From NCBI RefSeq assembly GCF_026342735.1, contig NZ_JAPEMM010000001.1, positions 2,480,001 through 2,544,000 on the forward strand: DNA of 64,000 nucleotides, in the 5' to 3' direction. How positions within the stretch are numbered: the stretch's first letter is position 1; each line of letters begins with the position of its first letter. Position numbers and translations under genes: made by a program. This stretch comes from Streptomyces sp. NBC_00193 (GTDB taxonomy: Bacteria; Actinomycetota; Actinomycetes; Streptomycetales; Streptomycetaceae). A model generated the notes under the pieces. The model was given only the letters and a program-made list of their open reading frames with translations. It did not search any database and was not told the DNA's origin. This document shows positions 46,560 to 55,890 of this stretch, piece after piece.

Positions 46560-47215
46560 ATCGCGTGGATCCACGGCGGCAGCCTGATGTTGCGGGGGTA
46601 CAGCGTCTGCGGCCACCTCGCCTCGCCGAAGTCGGCCGGACTGTTCGACCGCGCGATCGTGCAGAGCGCGGCCGGATCCTCGGCCAGGAGCTGACGGGCG
46701 ATCCCATGCCGGCCGAGGCGTACGAGCTCGAAATCCGCAAGGAGTTCGGCGCCCAGGCCGACGCGGTACTGGCCCGCTACCCGCTGAGCCGCTTCAGCTC
46801 CACCGGCGAGGCCCTGGCAACGGTCCTGACCGACCGCACCTGGTCGGTTCCGACGCTGGACACCGCCCGGCTCCTGTCGCGGTGGACTCCGACCCGGATG
46901 TTCGAGTTCAGCGAGCGCGAGACGCCCTCATGGGCAGGCGACCTGGAGCTCAGCTTCGAGCTCCGTGCCTCGCACATGTCGGAGCTGTCCTACCTCTTCG
47001 ACCTCGAGCTGCCCCTGTTCGAGAAGCTGACAGGGAAGCAGGAACGCCTCGCCAAGCGAATGACGGACACCTGGGTGGACTTCGCGGAGTCCGGGAAGAC
47101 GGATTGGCCGAGCTTCCGCAGCGGCGGCTACGTGCAGTCGCTGGCCTCGGGGCCGTGGAGGCCCACGGAGTTCACCAAGGACCACAACCATGCGTTCTGG
47201 AAGAACCTCCGCTGA
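46536..47215 (+). pseudogene. Decayed type B carboxylesterase
   Basis: Pieces of one esterase lie in order in two frames: GKRPVIAWIHGGS (oxyanion hole, 46550s), a jump to ASPKSAGLFDRAIVQSAAG (46610-46680, the region just after the nucleophile elbow), then a frame change into a long C-terminal piece from 46706 (PAEAYELEIRKEFGAQADAV, FELRASHMSELSYLFDL with a catalytic-type His, WPSFRSGGYVQ). The N-terminus, the catalytic Ser segment and about 150 central residues are missing. It overlaps the TetR fragment, so both were damaged by the same rearrangement. Confidence 0.72.
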
Positions 47216-47431
47216 CGCCAAGCGCCGTCCCGCCGACCGAGGTGCCCGGGAGGCCGTCGATCACCTCGGCGGCCTCCACCACGATGGCTTCGAGTTCGCC
47301 GTACGGGACCTCATGCACCACGACGGATGCGCTGAGCTGGTCCGCGTTCGTTTTCTCGTCCGGGACGGGTCAGCCCGCCCCGCGGTGCAGCCCGTGGGGC
47401 GGGCCGGGGGCCGGGGCCCCCGGAGGTGCGT
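47216..47431. other. Short region between esterase remnant and lipoprotein gene
   Basis: No gene recognised. A run GGGGCGGGCCGGGGGCCGGGGCCCCCGGA near 47396-47424 can form a hairpin and may terminate the minus-strand or plus-strand neighbour. Confidence 0.35.
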
Positions 47432-48151
47432 TCAGAAGGCGTTCAGGGCGTCGCGGGCGGTGGTGCGGTACAGGCCGACCTTCGGGTTGGCGACGCTGCC
47501 CGGCTTGGCCAGCTGGAGGCTGACGCCGTCCGCGTTCGGCATGTGCTCCTTGTCCGCCAGGATGTTGATCTCGTCGGCCACGGGGCCGTTGCCACCCGAC
47601 GGGTTGAGGTTCACGGCCGCGTACGCGGTGGCGCCGGGGCGCACCGGGTACGCCGGGGCGCCGCCCAGTCCACCGGGGGCAGTGGCCTGGAGACCGAGCG
47701 CGCTGCCCTTGGCGCTGAAGCCGACGGTCGGGAAGTAGTCCAGACCGCAGGAGGTGGAACCGTTGTTGGTCACGGTGATGACGCGGACGGTGGCCGGGGC
47801 GCCCGTCGGGGAGGTGACCTTGACGGTCAGATTGCGGGCCGAGCAGGGGTGGGTGTACGCGTAGGAGTCACCGGTGTTGGCCCCCGCGCCCTTGCCGCCC
47901 GAACCGGCCTTCGCCGGGGTGACGGTGGCCGTGCCGTTTCCCGTGGCCTGGCCGGCGGACGGGGCGGCGGAGGCGCCCTCCCCGGACGGCGTCACGGTCC
48001 CGGTCGAGGCCGGCTTGTCCGCGCTGTTGGTCGCGGCGGGGTTCCCGGTCGGCCCGCCGGCGCTGTCCGAGCCGCCGCAGGCGGTCAGGGCCAGAGCGAG
48101 GCCGGCGGTGACGGTGGCCAGGGCGGTGGTGCGGAGTCGGTAGGTGCGCAT
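47432..48151 (-). CDS. DUF4232-domain lipoprotein
   Basis: 239 residues. Lipobox LALTAC-G at about 21-26 ends the signal peptide. A Ser/Thr/Gly/Ala-rich spacer (27-100) precedes the DUF4232 domain (CSARNLTVKVTSPTGAPATV, RVITVTNNGSTSCGLDYFPT, PVRPGATAYAAVNLNPSGGN), a beta-sandwich with a likely disulfide. Surface lipoprotein of unknown role. A tandem 12-base repeat (TGTGGGTGTCGG, about 48166-48191) lies just before the start. Confidence 0.82.
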   Translation of the reverse strand: MRTYRLRTTALATVTAGLALALTACGGSDSAGGPTGNPAATNSADKPASTGTVTPSGEGASAAPSAGQATGNGTATVTPAKAGSGGKGAGANTGDSYAYTHPCSARNLTVKVTSPTGAPATVRVITVTNNGSTSCGLDYFPTVGFSAKGSALGLQATAPGGLGGAPAYPVRPGATAYAAVNLNPSGGNGPVADEINILADKEHMPNADGVSLQLAKPGSVANPKVGLYRTTARDALNAF

Positions 48152-48494
48152 GGGGAACTCTCCGTGTGGGTGTCGGTGTGGGTGTCGGTGTCAGGCGGAG
48201 GCTTGCGCTTCTCGGCTGACGAGACGTTGGGTGGGGCTGCTGTTCCGGTCGGCTGCTTTCGCAGGCGGCCGAGGGGCGGTCGGTGGGGCGGGTGGGGGCC
48301 CTCCCCGTTGCGACCTCGAATCCGCCCGTCGATCCGATCGGCGGACCGACGGGCTGATGACGCAACTGTGGGGCGGGTTTTGTCCCAGTGGCGTCTGGAG
48401 CGGGATAGTAGAAACCCTGGAACGCTCCCGACCCCTCTCACCTGGGCGATCGGGTGAGCCTGGAACGTGCTTCCGGGATGAGGGGGAGGGTGGA
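48152..48494. other. Divergent promoter region with short tandem repeat
   Basis: About 340 bases between divergent genes. Besides the tandem TGTGGGTGTCGG repeats on the left, a near palindrome CGATCCGATCGGCGGACCGACGGG lies at about 48333-48356. No gene supported. Confidence 0.4.
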
Positions 48495-49997
48495 ATGGCC
48501 ACGGAGACGGAACGGTTCGCGGAGCTGATGCGCGGATTCAAGGAGCGCTCGGGGCGCAGCTACGGCACGCTCGCGAAGCGTCTGCACTCCAGCAACTCGA
48601 CGCTGCACCGCTATTGCAGCGGCGCGGCCGTGCCCACGGAGTACGCCCCGGTGGAGCGGTTCGCCCGCGTCTGCGGTGCCTCGGCCGACGAGCTGCTCGC
48701 GCTGCACCAGCAGTGGCTGCTGGCGCTGGTGGAGCGGCGGCGGGGAGTGCCGGAGGGGCAGGTCTCGGGGTCGGGAGAGGCGGACTCCGCGGTGCCGCAG
48801 GGCGGTGACGCCGCGCCGGAGGTGCCGCCTGCATCGGCGGTGGTGACGGGGGTGGCTGGGGAGGCTTCGGAGGTTTCGGAGGCTTCGGATGTCCGGCCGC
48901 AGGTGGAGAGCGGCGACCCCGCGCCGGCCCCGATGTCCGCAGCCGGGTCCGGGTCCGAGTCCGGGTCCGCCCCGGCTCCTCTCGCCGATCCCGCGCCTGC
49001 ACCCGCGGCGGAGGCCCCCGCCGACCTGGTCCGGCCCGGCCCCGCCCGCGCCTCCGGACCGGGGGCCCGGCGTCCTCGGCTGCTGCTCGCCGTTGCGGCC
49101 GCCGTGGCCACCGCCGCGGTGGCGGGGACCGCCGCCGCCGTCTCCGCCATGGGAGGGACGGGTCAAGGGGACACGCGCCACGGCGCCGCCGTCCAGTCGT
49201 CCTCGCGCGAGCAGGCGGCGGGGGGCCCGGCCGCGCCGTCCGGCGGGTCGTCCGGCGGATCGTCGTCACCGACGCCCGCAGCCGATTCCGCACCCCCGTC
49301 CAGCCCCGGACCGTCGTCCCCCTCGGCAGCGTCCGTGTCCGCCTCGCCGGCCGACTCCAAGGAGGGGGCCTCCCCCACCGCCCCGTTCACGGTCAACGTC
49401 CTGCCCGACAACTGGGACAGCCCCTGCGACCAGTGGTTCGCCCTGGACAAGGCACCCGGCACGGTCCCCCCGCCCCCCGCCGGGCAGGCGACCGACGGGT
49501 GGGCCCGGGCGCTGGACGCCGTACCGGCGGGGCACCTGCGCATGCAGCTGACCGTCCAGGGCACCGAGGGCAAGGCCGCCGTCCTGCACGCGCTGTACGT
49601 CCATGTCGTGAGCGGCCGCAAGGCTCCCGGCTGGAACGCGTACACCATGGGCTCCGGTTGCGGCGGCGCGCTGGTACCCGCGTCCTTCGCCGTCGACCTG
49701 GACGACGCCTCCCCGAGGGCCAGGCCCGTACCCGGCAAGGAGGGCGAGCGGACGACCGCCTCGACCGACTTCCCGTACAAGGTCTCCGCCACCGACCCCC
49801 AGGTGCTGAACGTCGACGCCGCCACGCTCGGCAAGGACGTCAGCTGGTACCTGGAGCTGGCCTGGAGCAGTGGCGACCGCCGGGGCACCACCCGCATCGA
49901 CGACCATGGCCGCCCGTTCCGCACGGTCGCCCTGAACGCCGGCCACGGCTACTGGTACAACGAGAACAAGAACGCCTGGCTGCTGTACGAGGACTGA
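48495..49997 (+). CDS. Membrane-bound XRE-type HTH protein with extracellular domain
   Basis: 500 residues from ATG 48495 (GGGAGGG upstream). N-terminal HTH (FKERSGRSYGTLAKRLHSSN, STLHRYCSGAAVP, about 12-65), then a long Pro/Ala/Ser-rich cytoplasmic linker, one membrane helix (about 195-220, RLLLAVAAAVATAAVAGTAA), a Ser-rich stalk and a C-terminal extracellular beta-rich domain with paired Cys (DNWDSPCDQWFALDKAPG; YTMGSGCGGALVPASFAVDL). One-component regulators of this layout are frequent in Streptomyces; the signal is unknown. Confidence 0.82.
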   Translation: MATETERFAELMRGFKERSGRSYGTLAKRLHSSNSTLHRYCSGAAVPTEYAPVERFARVCGASADELLALHQQWLLALVERRRGVPEGQVSGSGEADSAVPQGGDAAPEVPPASAVVTGVAGEASEVSEASDVRPQVESGDPAPAPMSAAGSGSESGSAPAPLADPAPAPAAEAPADLVRPGPARASGPGARRPRLLLAVAAAVATAAVAGTAAAVSAMGGTGQGDTRHGAAVQSSSREQAAGGPAAPSGGSSGGSSSPTPAADSAPPSSPGPSSPSAASVSASPADSKEGASPTAPFTVNVLPDNWDSPCDQWFALDKAPGTVPPPPAGQATDGWARALDAVPAGHLRMQLTVQGTEGKAAVLHALYVHVVSGRKAPGWNAYTMGSGCGGALVPASFAVDLDDASPRARPVPGKEGERTTASTDFPYKVSATDPQVLNVDAATLGKDVSWYLELAWSSGDRRGTTRIDDHGRPFRTVALNAGHGYWYNENKNAWLLYED

Positions 49998-50038
49998 GAT
50001 GCCCCGGCCGGCGCCCCTCCTTGTCGGTCGGGCCGCGG

Positions 50039-50863
50039 CTACTCGTGGCGGGCGACCTTGACCGCCGAGAGCAGCAGGACGATCGCAAGGCCGGGGATGA
50101 GGAGCAGGTCGGGGACCACCCCGAGGAGGAGCCCGCCCAGGAGTGCGCCCGCGATCGAGCCCGCGGCCATGAGGGCGGCGAAGCGGAGGTTCGCGCCGAG
50201 GACGGCGAAGCTGCCGTCGCGGCTGTAGCGGGCGAAGGCGACGAGCATCGTGGGCAGCGACACCAGCAGGGACAGGCTGCCCGCCAGCTTGATGTCGGCC
50301 CCGTACAGCAGCACGATCGTGGGGATCAGGAGCTCGCCGCCCGCGACGCCCATGATGGCCGCGACCACGCCGATGCCGAACCCGGCCACCACACCGGCCG
50401 CCACCTGCACCGGCCCCGGAAGGCCGAGTGGTCCGACACCGGTGGTGTGGGTGACGACGAGGGCGGCGGCCATGCCCGCCATGAGGATCGCGAGGACCTT
50501 GTAGAGGGTCGCGGAGCGCATCTTCACCGCCCACGATGCTCCCGCCCAGGCGCCGAGCAGGCTGCCGGCCAGGAGGTTGGCCGCGACGGTCCAGTGCGCG
50601 CCCAGGTCGCCGAACGAGACCGCGGCGAGCCGGGCAGGCAGGGCGGTGACCACGACGACCAAGCTCATCGCCTTGTTCAGGATGACCGCCGACAGCGCCG
50701 CGAAGCCGAACATCCCGATCAGGAGCGGGAGGCGGAACTCAGCGCCCCCCAGTCCGATCATCCCGCCCAGCACACCCACCAACGCACCGGCGCCGACGAC
50801 CAGCGGCGCCGATCGCAGCCGTGCGGATGCCACGAGGTTTTCGTCCGCAGCCACATCGATCAC
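50039..50863 (-). CDS. TauE/SafE (TSUP) family permease
   Basis: 274 residues, about eight membrane helices. The duplicated TSUP signatures are visible: GALVGVLGGMIGLGGAEFRL near the start and IGVVAAIMGVAGGELLIPTI in the second half. The family moves sulfite, sulfoacetate or other organosulfur anions; the substrate is not predictable. Starts at GTG 50863. Confidence 0.88.
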   Translation of the reverse strand: MIDVAADENLVASARLRSAPLVVGAGALVGVLGGMIGLGGAEFRLPLLIGMFGFAALSAVILNKAMSLVVVVTALPARLAAVSFGDLGAHWTVAANLLAGSLLGAWAGASWAVKMRSATLYKVLAILMAGMAAALVVTHTTGVGPLGLPGPVQVAAGVVAGFGIGVVAAIMGVAGGELLIPTIVLLYGADIKLAGSLSLLVSLPTMLVAFARYSRDGSFAVLGANLRFAALMAAGSIAGALLGGLLLGVVPDLLLIPGLAIVLLLSAVKVARHE

Positions 50864-51064
50864 GCGCCGACTCCGCGCGTCGGGGCGGCAACCGCATGGT
50901 CGGTGTCAGCAGTCATGCGGGCAGTCTGACGGACCCGTGAGGACGGACCCAGTGGACGATCGCACCAGGTCCCGGAGGCGGCAGCTGCGATCCGTCCCAG
51001 GCCCTGACCTCGTACTTCACCGCCCGTACGAGCCCTAACGAGCCCTGCGAGCCCCGCGGCGCGC
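50864..51064. other. Intergenic stretch
   Basis: About 200 bases; a small repeat TACGAGCCCTAACGAGCCCTGCGAGCC near 51025-51053 is the only structure seen. Confidence 0.35.
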
Positions 51065-51742
51065 CTACCGGACGCGGGGCGGCGAGCTGCGCGGGGCCAC
51101 CAGGCCGGATTCGTAGGCGAGGATCACGAGCTGGGCGCGGTCGCGGGCGTGCAGTTTGGTCATGGCCCGGTTGACGTGGGTCTTCGCGGTCAGCGGGCTG
51201 ATCACCATGCGGGCCGCGATCTCGTCGTTGGACAGGCCGTGCGCGACCAGGACGACTGCTTCGCGTTCGCGGCCGGTCAGACCGTCCAGCACGGTGGCCG
51301 TGTCGGTGGGGAGCGGCTGGGTGACGTACCGGTTGATCAGTTTGCGGGTGATCGAGGGTGCGAGGAGGGCGTCGCCGCGCGCGGCCACGCGTACGGCGTG
51401 CAGGAAGTCCTCCGGCGCGATGTCCTTGACGAGGAATCCGGCGGCGCCTGCGGACAGGGCGTCGAAGACGTACTCGTCGAAGCCGTAGTTGGTGAGCATG
51501 ACGACGTGGACGCCGGTCAGCGCCGGGTCGGCCGCGATGCGCCGGGTCGTCTCGATGCCGTCGAGTACCGGCATCTGAATGTCGATGAGGGCGACGTCGG
51601 GCAGGTGCGCCCGGGCGAGCTCCAGGCCCTCCTGCCCGTCGGCTGCTTCGGCCACGACCTCGATGTCGTCCTCCAGGTCGAGGAACGCGCGGAATCCGCT
51701 GCGGATGAGCGCCTGGTCGTCGACCAGCAGGACACGGATCAC
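51065..51742 (-). CDS. Response regulator, NarL/LuxR type
   Basis: 225 residues from GTG 51742. Receiver: VLLVDDQALIRSGFRAFLDL, phosphoacceptor Asp in VALIDIQMPVLDGIETTRR, FLVKDIAPEDFLHAV. LuxR HTH: LTGREREAVVLVAHGLSNDE, IAARMVISPLTAKTHVNRAM. The start overlaps the kinase stop (GTGA). About one domain-for-domain match to the pair at 15.3-17.1 kb. Confidence 0.94.
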   Translation of the reverse strand: MIRVLLVDDQALIRSGFRAFLDLEDDIEVVAEAADGQEGLELARAHLPDVALIDIQMPVLDGIETTRRIAADPALTGVHVVMLTNYGFDEYVFDALSAGAAGFLVKDIAPEDFLHAVRVAARGDALLAPSITRKLINRYVTQPLPTDTATVLDGLTGREREAVVLVAHGLSNDEIAARMVISPLTAKTHVNRAMTKLHARDRAQLVILAYESGLVAPRSSPPRVR

Positions 51743-52866
51743 GATGCTCGTTCCACGGGGAGTTCGGCCCGGACGGTGAACCCGCCTTCGCGGCGCGGTG
51801 CGGCCAGGAGCCGTCCGCCGAGGGCGGTGACGCGTTCGCGCATCCCGAGCAGCCCGATGCCGGGCAGCGGGACGGAGTCCGGCGTGGCCGTGCCGTCGTC
51901 GTCGATCTGGAGGGCGACGGCGTCCGGGTGGTAGTCGATGCGGACCGATGCCGTGGTGGCGTCCGCGTGGCGGGCGATGTTGGTGAGGGATTCCTGGACG
52001 ATCCGGTAGACGGTACGGCCCACCGCGGCGGGTATCCCGTGCCGTTGCCCCTCGATCGTCAGGGTCGCCCGCAGACCGGTCTTGCCGGCCCGTTCCACCA
52101 GCTCGGGGATGTGATCGAGGCCGTGCGGCGGGGTGGTGTCGTCGTCGCGCAGGGCCTCCAGGGTGGCGCGGAGTTCGCGGGACGCCTCGCGGCCGGCTTC
52201 CCGGATGGCCAGGAGGGCTTCCGGTACCTCTTCGCCGCGCTTGCGGGCCACGTGGACGGCGGCTTCGGACTGCACCTTGATCACCGAGATCTGATGGGTG
52301 AGCGAGTCGTGCAGCTCGCGCGCGATGTGCAGCCGTTCCTCGTCGGCCCGGCGCCGCGCGGTCTCCTCCCGGGTGCGCTCGGCTTCGTCGGCCCGCCGTT
52401 CGGCTTGGCGGAGGGCTTCGCCGGCGGCGCCTGCGGCGATGAGCCAGGCGATCTGAAGGGCGCCCCGGGCCTGGGCGAACGCCTCGCCCGTGTCGTGCAG
52501 GCCCGAGGCGAGGGCCGCGAGGGGGAGCGCCGCGAGCACGGCCACGCTCACCGCCACCGTGACGGTGCGGTGTCCCGCCCGCATGGCCGCGTACACCGCG
52601 AAGAGGAACGCGACGGCGGCCACGTCGAAGCCGGCCGCCTGGTAGCCCACCGCGCAGAGCCCGGTGACGGCGAGGACGGCGACCGGAGCCCGGCGGCCCG
52701 CGGCCAGCGCCAGGCCGCCGACGGCCAACAGCAGGTAGCCGAGCAGGCCGGGGCCCGTGGCGGAGTGCTGCCCAGACAGACCGGTGACCAGCAGCGCCGC
52801 CGCCACGCCCACGGCGATCAGCCAGTCCCTGACTCCGGCCCGTACGCGGAACCGTCCTTTGCCCAT
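51739..52866 (-). CDS. Sensor histidine kinase, NarL-type
   Basis: 375 residues. Five or so N-terminal helices (LIAVGVAAALLVTGLSG; LLGYLLLAVGGLALAAGRR), then phosphoacceptor His in LHIARELHDSLTHQISVIKV, N box VYRIVQESLTNIARHADATT, G box GIGLLGMRERVTALGG. Cotranscribed with the response regulator. Signal unknown. Confidence 0.93.
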   Translation of the reverse strand: MGKGRFRVRAGVRDWLIAVGVAAALLVTGLSGQHSATGPGLLGYLLLAVGGLALAAGRRAPVAVLAVTGLCAVGYQAAGFDVAAVAFLFAVYAAMRAGHRTVTVAVSVAVLAALPLAALASGLHDTGEAFAQARGALQIAWLIAAGAAGEALRQAERRADEAERTREETARRRADEERLHIARELHDSLTHQISVIKVQSEAAVHVARKRGEEVPEALLAIREAGREASRELRATLEALRDDDTTPPHGLDHIPELVERAGKTGLRATLTIEGQRHGIPAAVGRTVYRIVQESLTNIARHADATTASVRIDYHPDAVALQIDDDGTATPDSVPLPGIGLLGMRERVTALGGRLLAAPRREGGFTVRAELPVERAS

Positions 52867-52922
52867 GTGCGCACCGTAGCCCGGGGCCGCCGCGGGCGAA
52901 TCCCGCGCGCGGACGAGGGGCG

Positions 52923-52971
52923 GCTACCACGTGCGCAGTAGCCGGGCGGCACCTGCCGCGTCCGTGGTAGC
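52923..52971. promoter_or_regulatory. 9-bp dyad upstream of the kinase gene
   Basis: GCTACCACG (52923-52931) and CGTGGTAGC (52963-52971) are perfect inverted copies 31 bases apart in the divergent promoter region; a regulator site or a hairpin. Confidence 0.4.
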
Positions 52972-53061
52972 GCGAAGTGTCTGCGTCTGCCGGACGACCT
53001 GCCGGGGGCCGCCGGACATGCTCGAACCACATCCAGTCGTGGGAAGAGAAGGAGCATTTCG

Positions 53062-53490
53062 ATGTCCGTTCGCCGCCTGTTCGCCGCCTCCGCGACCGCC
53101 CTGCCCGCCGGGCTCGGTCTTGCCACACCTGCGGCAGCACACGCCTCCGTCCAGCCGGTTTCGATCGCCGCCGGTGTCACCGACTTCGGCCTCGGCCGGC
53201 TCGGCGCGACCACCGGCGGGCTGCTGGGGCTGGCCGCCGTGGTCATCGTCGTACTGGCGCTGCGACGACCCGCCGGTCGTCTCGGCGTCGCCAACGGGTC
53301 GCTCGGGGCCAAGGCGGCCGTGGTCGCCGGGCTGATCGCCATGGCCCTCGGCGGGCTGGTCGCGGCCACCGCCGACGGTGGACTCGGCACCGGCAACGGG
53401 CTGGGCGGCGCCTACGTGGCCCTGCTGCTCGGGCTGGCCGGGACGGCCCTGGGCGGTCGGGCGCTGACCCGTTCCCACCGCACCCGGTGA
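53062..53490 (+). CDS. DUF6223-type small membrane protein
   Basis: 142 residues. Signal peptide or first helix 1-26 (FAASATALPAGLGLATPAAA), then helices LGATTGGLLGLAAVVIVVLA, KAAVVAGLIAMALGGLVAAT and GLGGAYVALLLGLAGTALGG. No function known. GAAGGAG ribosome site. Confidence 0.68.
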   Translation: MSVRRLFAASATALPAGLGLATPAAAHASVQPVSIAAGVTDFGLGRLGATTGGLLGLAAVVIVVLALRRPAGRLGVANGSLGAKAAVVAGLIAMALGGLVAATADGGLGTGNGLGGAYVALLLGLAGTALGGRALTRSHRTR

Positions 53491-53532
53491 CCGGGGCGTG
53501 CCGCTGGCCGGACGACACCCCCGATCCGGCCG

Positions 53533-54715
53533 CTACGACTGCGGCTTCCAGAGCGTCACTTCGGTGAGGTAGGTCGGGATGTCGTACTGCTTGCTGGTCG
53601 AGGCCTCGACGCCGACGATCTTCACCATCGCGAGGTTGCCCTTCGACGTCACCGTGCAGAGCAGGTCGCCCCGGACGATGGTGCTGTCCGCTCCGGTGAG
53701 GGCGTCGCTGCCCAGCTTGTCCGGGATCGGGGAACGGGAGTGGGAGTGGGGAAGGGGGAGGGGGAAGGGTGGGCGTACGGGGAGGGGGCCGGAGCGGGAG
53801 CGGTGGCTGTGGCGGCGCCGTACAGCGACGCCTGGGGGGTTGGTGTCCCCTGCGCCGGACGGCCGACCGGCCCGGACGCCTGCGTCGGCACGTACGTCGG
53901 CTGGTACGAGGGCGGCGGCGGGGTCTGCGGGGCCGTCTGCTGAGCGGTCTGGGGGGCCGTCTGCGGGGCCGTCTGCGCGAGCTGCTCCCGGCGCGCGATC
54001 TCCGCCGTGAGACCGGCGGGCAGCCAGTCCTTGAAGTCGCGCAGGGGGCGGCCCGCCGCCCCCTGGCACCACTCGGCCAGCTCGGCAGGGCCGGGCCGCC
54101 GGGACGCATCGGCGGCCAGGCAGCGCTCCAGCAACGGCCTTAGCAGGTCCGGGTATCCGCTCAGGTCCGGCGCCTGCTGCGGGGTGTTGGCGATCGACGC
54201 GGCGATCGAGATGCCTGCGCCTTCGCCGTACGGGTGGCGCCCCGTGGCCACGACCGCGGCGATCAGTCCCAGCGCGAAGATGTCGGTTGCGGGAGTGACC
54301 TCCCGGCCCAGCGCGTGCTCGGGCGACATGTACTGCGGTGTCCCGATGAACCCACCGCTGCGCGTGAGCTGGGTGGCGTCGGTGGCGCGCGCTATGCCGA
54401 AGTCGATCACCCAGGGGCCGTTCGAGCTCAGCAGGATGTTGCTGGGTTTCAGGTCGCGGTGGATCACCGACGCGGCGTGCACGGATTGCAGGGCCTGTGC
54501 GGTGCAGCGTGCTCGAAGCGGGCACGGAAGTCCTGCTCCTGGGCGAACTCGCGCCGGATGACCTTCAGCGCGACCGGCTGGTTGTCCCTGGTCCGGGAGA
54601 GGTAGACCGACCCCATTCCGCCTTCGCCGATCCGCGCGAGCAGCCGCTATCCGGCGATCTCCTGCGGATCGTTCGGCCCCAGTGGACTCAGCACGGCTTG
54701 GTCGGCGGTCGCCAT
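53533..54715 (-). pseudogene. Broken Ser/Thr protein kinase (PknB type)
   Basis: Starts MATADQAVLSPLGPNDPQEI. Three lesions: an in-frame TAG (54647-54649) where the conserved Tyr of G-Y-R-L-L is expected, just before ARIGEGGMGSVYLSR; an internal deletion plus frame change near 54510, joining FRARFE to AQALQSVHAASVIHRDLKPS so about 75 residues of the N-lobe/hinge are missing; and a frameshift near 53740 in a G-run, after which the frame for the extracellular tail (DKLGSDALTGADSTIVRGDL to TEVTLWKPQS) resumes. Between lesions the activation segment (VIDFGIARATD) and C-lobe are intact. Clearly inactive unless some lesions are sequencing errors. Confidence 0.85.
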
Positions 54716-54896
54716 TCAATTCCCCCTTGATGATCACGGAGTTGAGATCGTATCCGGGGCCGGTCAGCGCCCTGCGGGGGAATGCCCTCCGGGTGCGGCG
54801 ATCCGGATGTACCGCCCAGAATGGAAGCATCCCGTAGTCGCGGACACCGAGTGCCTACGGGGCTCCGTACCTCACACGACACGAGGAGTGGCCGTC

Positions 54897-55121
54897 ATGG
54901 GCGGTATGCAGGACAAGCGCAAGGAACCGGACCGGGCCCGCGAGCCGCAGGAGCACCATCGCCCCGGAGACCCCGCGCACCCCCAGCCGGGCAGGGCGTC
55001 CCGCGAGCAGGGACGGAAACAGGAGCAGAAGCAGGGGCAGAAGCAGGGACGGGAGGACACCTCGCGCCGCCGCGAGGACGACCTGCTGCGCGAAGAGGAC
55101 CTGTACGACGAGACGCTCTGA
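54897..55121 (+). CDS. Small highly charged protein
   Basis: 74 residues from ATG 54897 (MGGMQDKRKEPDRAREPQEH), rich in Lys, Arg, Glu, Gln with repeats of QEQKQGQKQG. Intrinsically disordered by composition. Short proteins like this are common in Streptomyces with no known role. GAGGAGTG ribosome site. Confidence 0.5.
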   Translation: MGGMQDKRKEPDRAREPQEHHRPGDPAHPQPGRASREQGRKQEQKQGQKQGREDTSRRREDDLLREEDLYDETL

Positions 55122-55237
55122 CCCGGAGTACCGTGGAGGGACCGGGAGTATTTCGCACGCCTGCTCCGCTGCGGACGTCGTTTCCGGCGATCACTGCACC
55201 GGACCGTTCTCGAACGTTCCGGGGACGGGTCCGCGAC

Positions 55238-55828
55238 ATGGCCACGACCCTGACCACGACCGTTTCCCGTGCCGAGCCCCAGGTGCGTGCGCCCCTCGGC
55301 CCGGCACGGCTGTGCCTCACCCCGCAGACCGCTCTCGCGGGCCGGCTGGACGGTGCCTGGTGGCCCCGTTCCCGCGATCTCGCGACCGAGCTCCCCGCGC
55401 TGGCCGCCGCCCTGGCTGAGCCCTGGGGGCGCATCACCCGCGTCACGGTCAACCCCACCCGCTGGCCCGTCGTCCCGCGCACGATTCCCGTGGCCGGGCA
55501 GCAGACGCTGCACGTGGGCTGGTTCACCGAACAGGACCCCGACACCCTGATCCTGCTCTCCTACACCGTCGGCCGCTGGGACCTCCTCGTCGTCCCGCCC
55601 GAGTCCGAGCCGGCCGCCGCGGCCCGGCTGATGGCCGCCGCCGCGATCCCCGGCAGCGTCCTCGGCCCGCGGATGCTGATGGCCAACGAGGCCGCCATCG
55701 GGCGCGGCATCCGCGACACCCGGCGCGAGGAATCCGGCTGGGAGAGCGAAGGCGGAGCCTGCATGTCCCCCGTCGGGATGCGGCTCGACCGGCGCACCCT
55801 GCCGTTGCCGGGCAACGGCTGGAGGTGA
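55238..55828 (+). CDS. DUF5994-family protein
   Basis: 196 residues from ATG 55238. ARLCLTPQTALAGRLDGAWW, RSRDLATELPALAAALAEPW, VTVNPTRWPVVPRTIPVAGQ, then LHVGWFTEQDPDTLILLSY are the family motifs. Soluble, function unknown. Confidence 0.78.
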   Translation: MATTLTTTVSRAEPQVRAPLGPARLCLTPQTALAGRLDGAWWPRSRDLATELPALAAALAEPWGRITRVTVNPTRWPVVPRTIPVAGQQTLHVGWFTEQDPDTLILLSYTVGRWDLLVVPPESEPAAAARLMAAAAIPGSVLGPRMLMANEAAIGRGIRDTRREESGWESEGGACMSPVGMRLDRRTLPLPGNGWR

Positions 55829-55890
55829 GCTCCACCAGTCGTCGAGCCCACCCGGCGGATCCTCCGCCCCCTACGAAGGAACAGACCCAC

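Noticed and set aside
48160..48195. TGTGGGTGTCGG tandem repeat as a regulatory array
   Set aside because: Only two and a half copies within an untranslated leader; noted within the intergenic entry but not supported as an operator.
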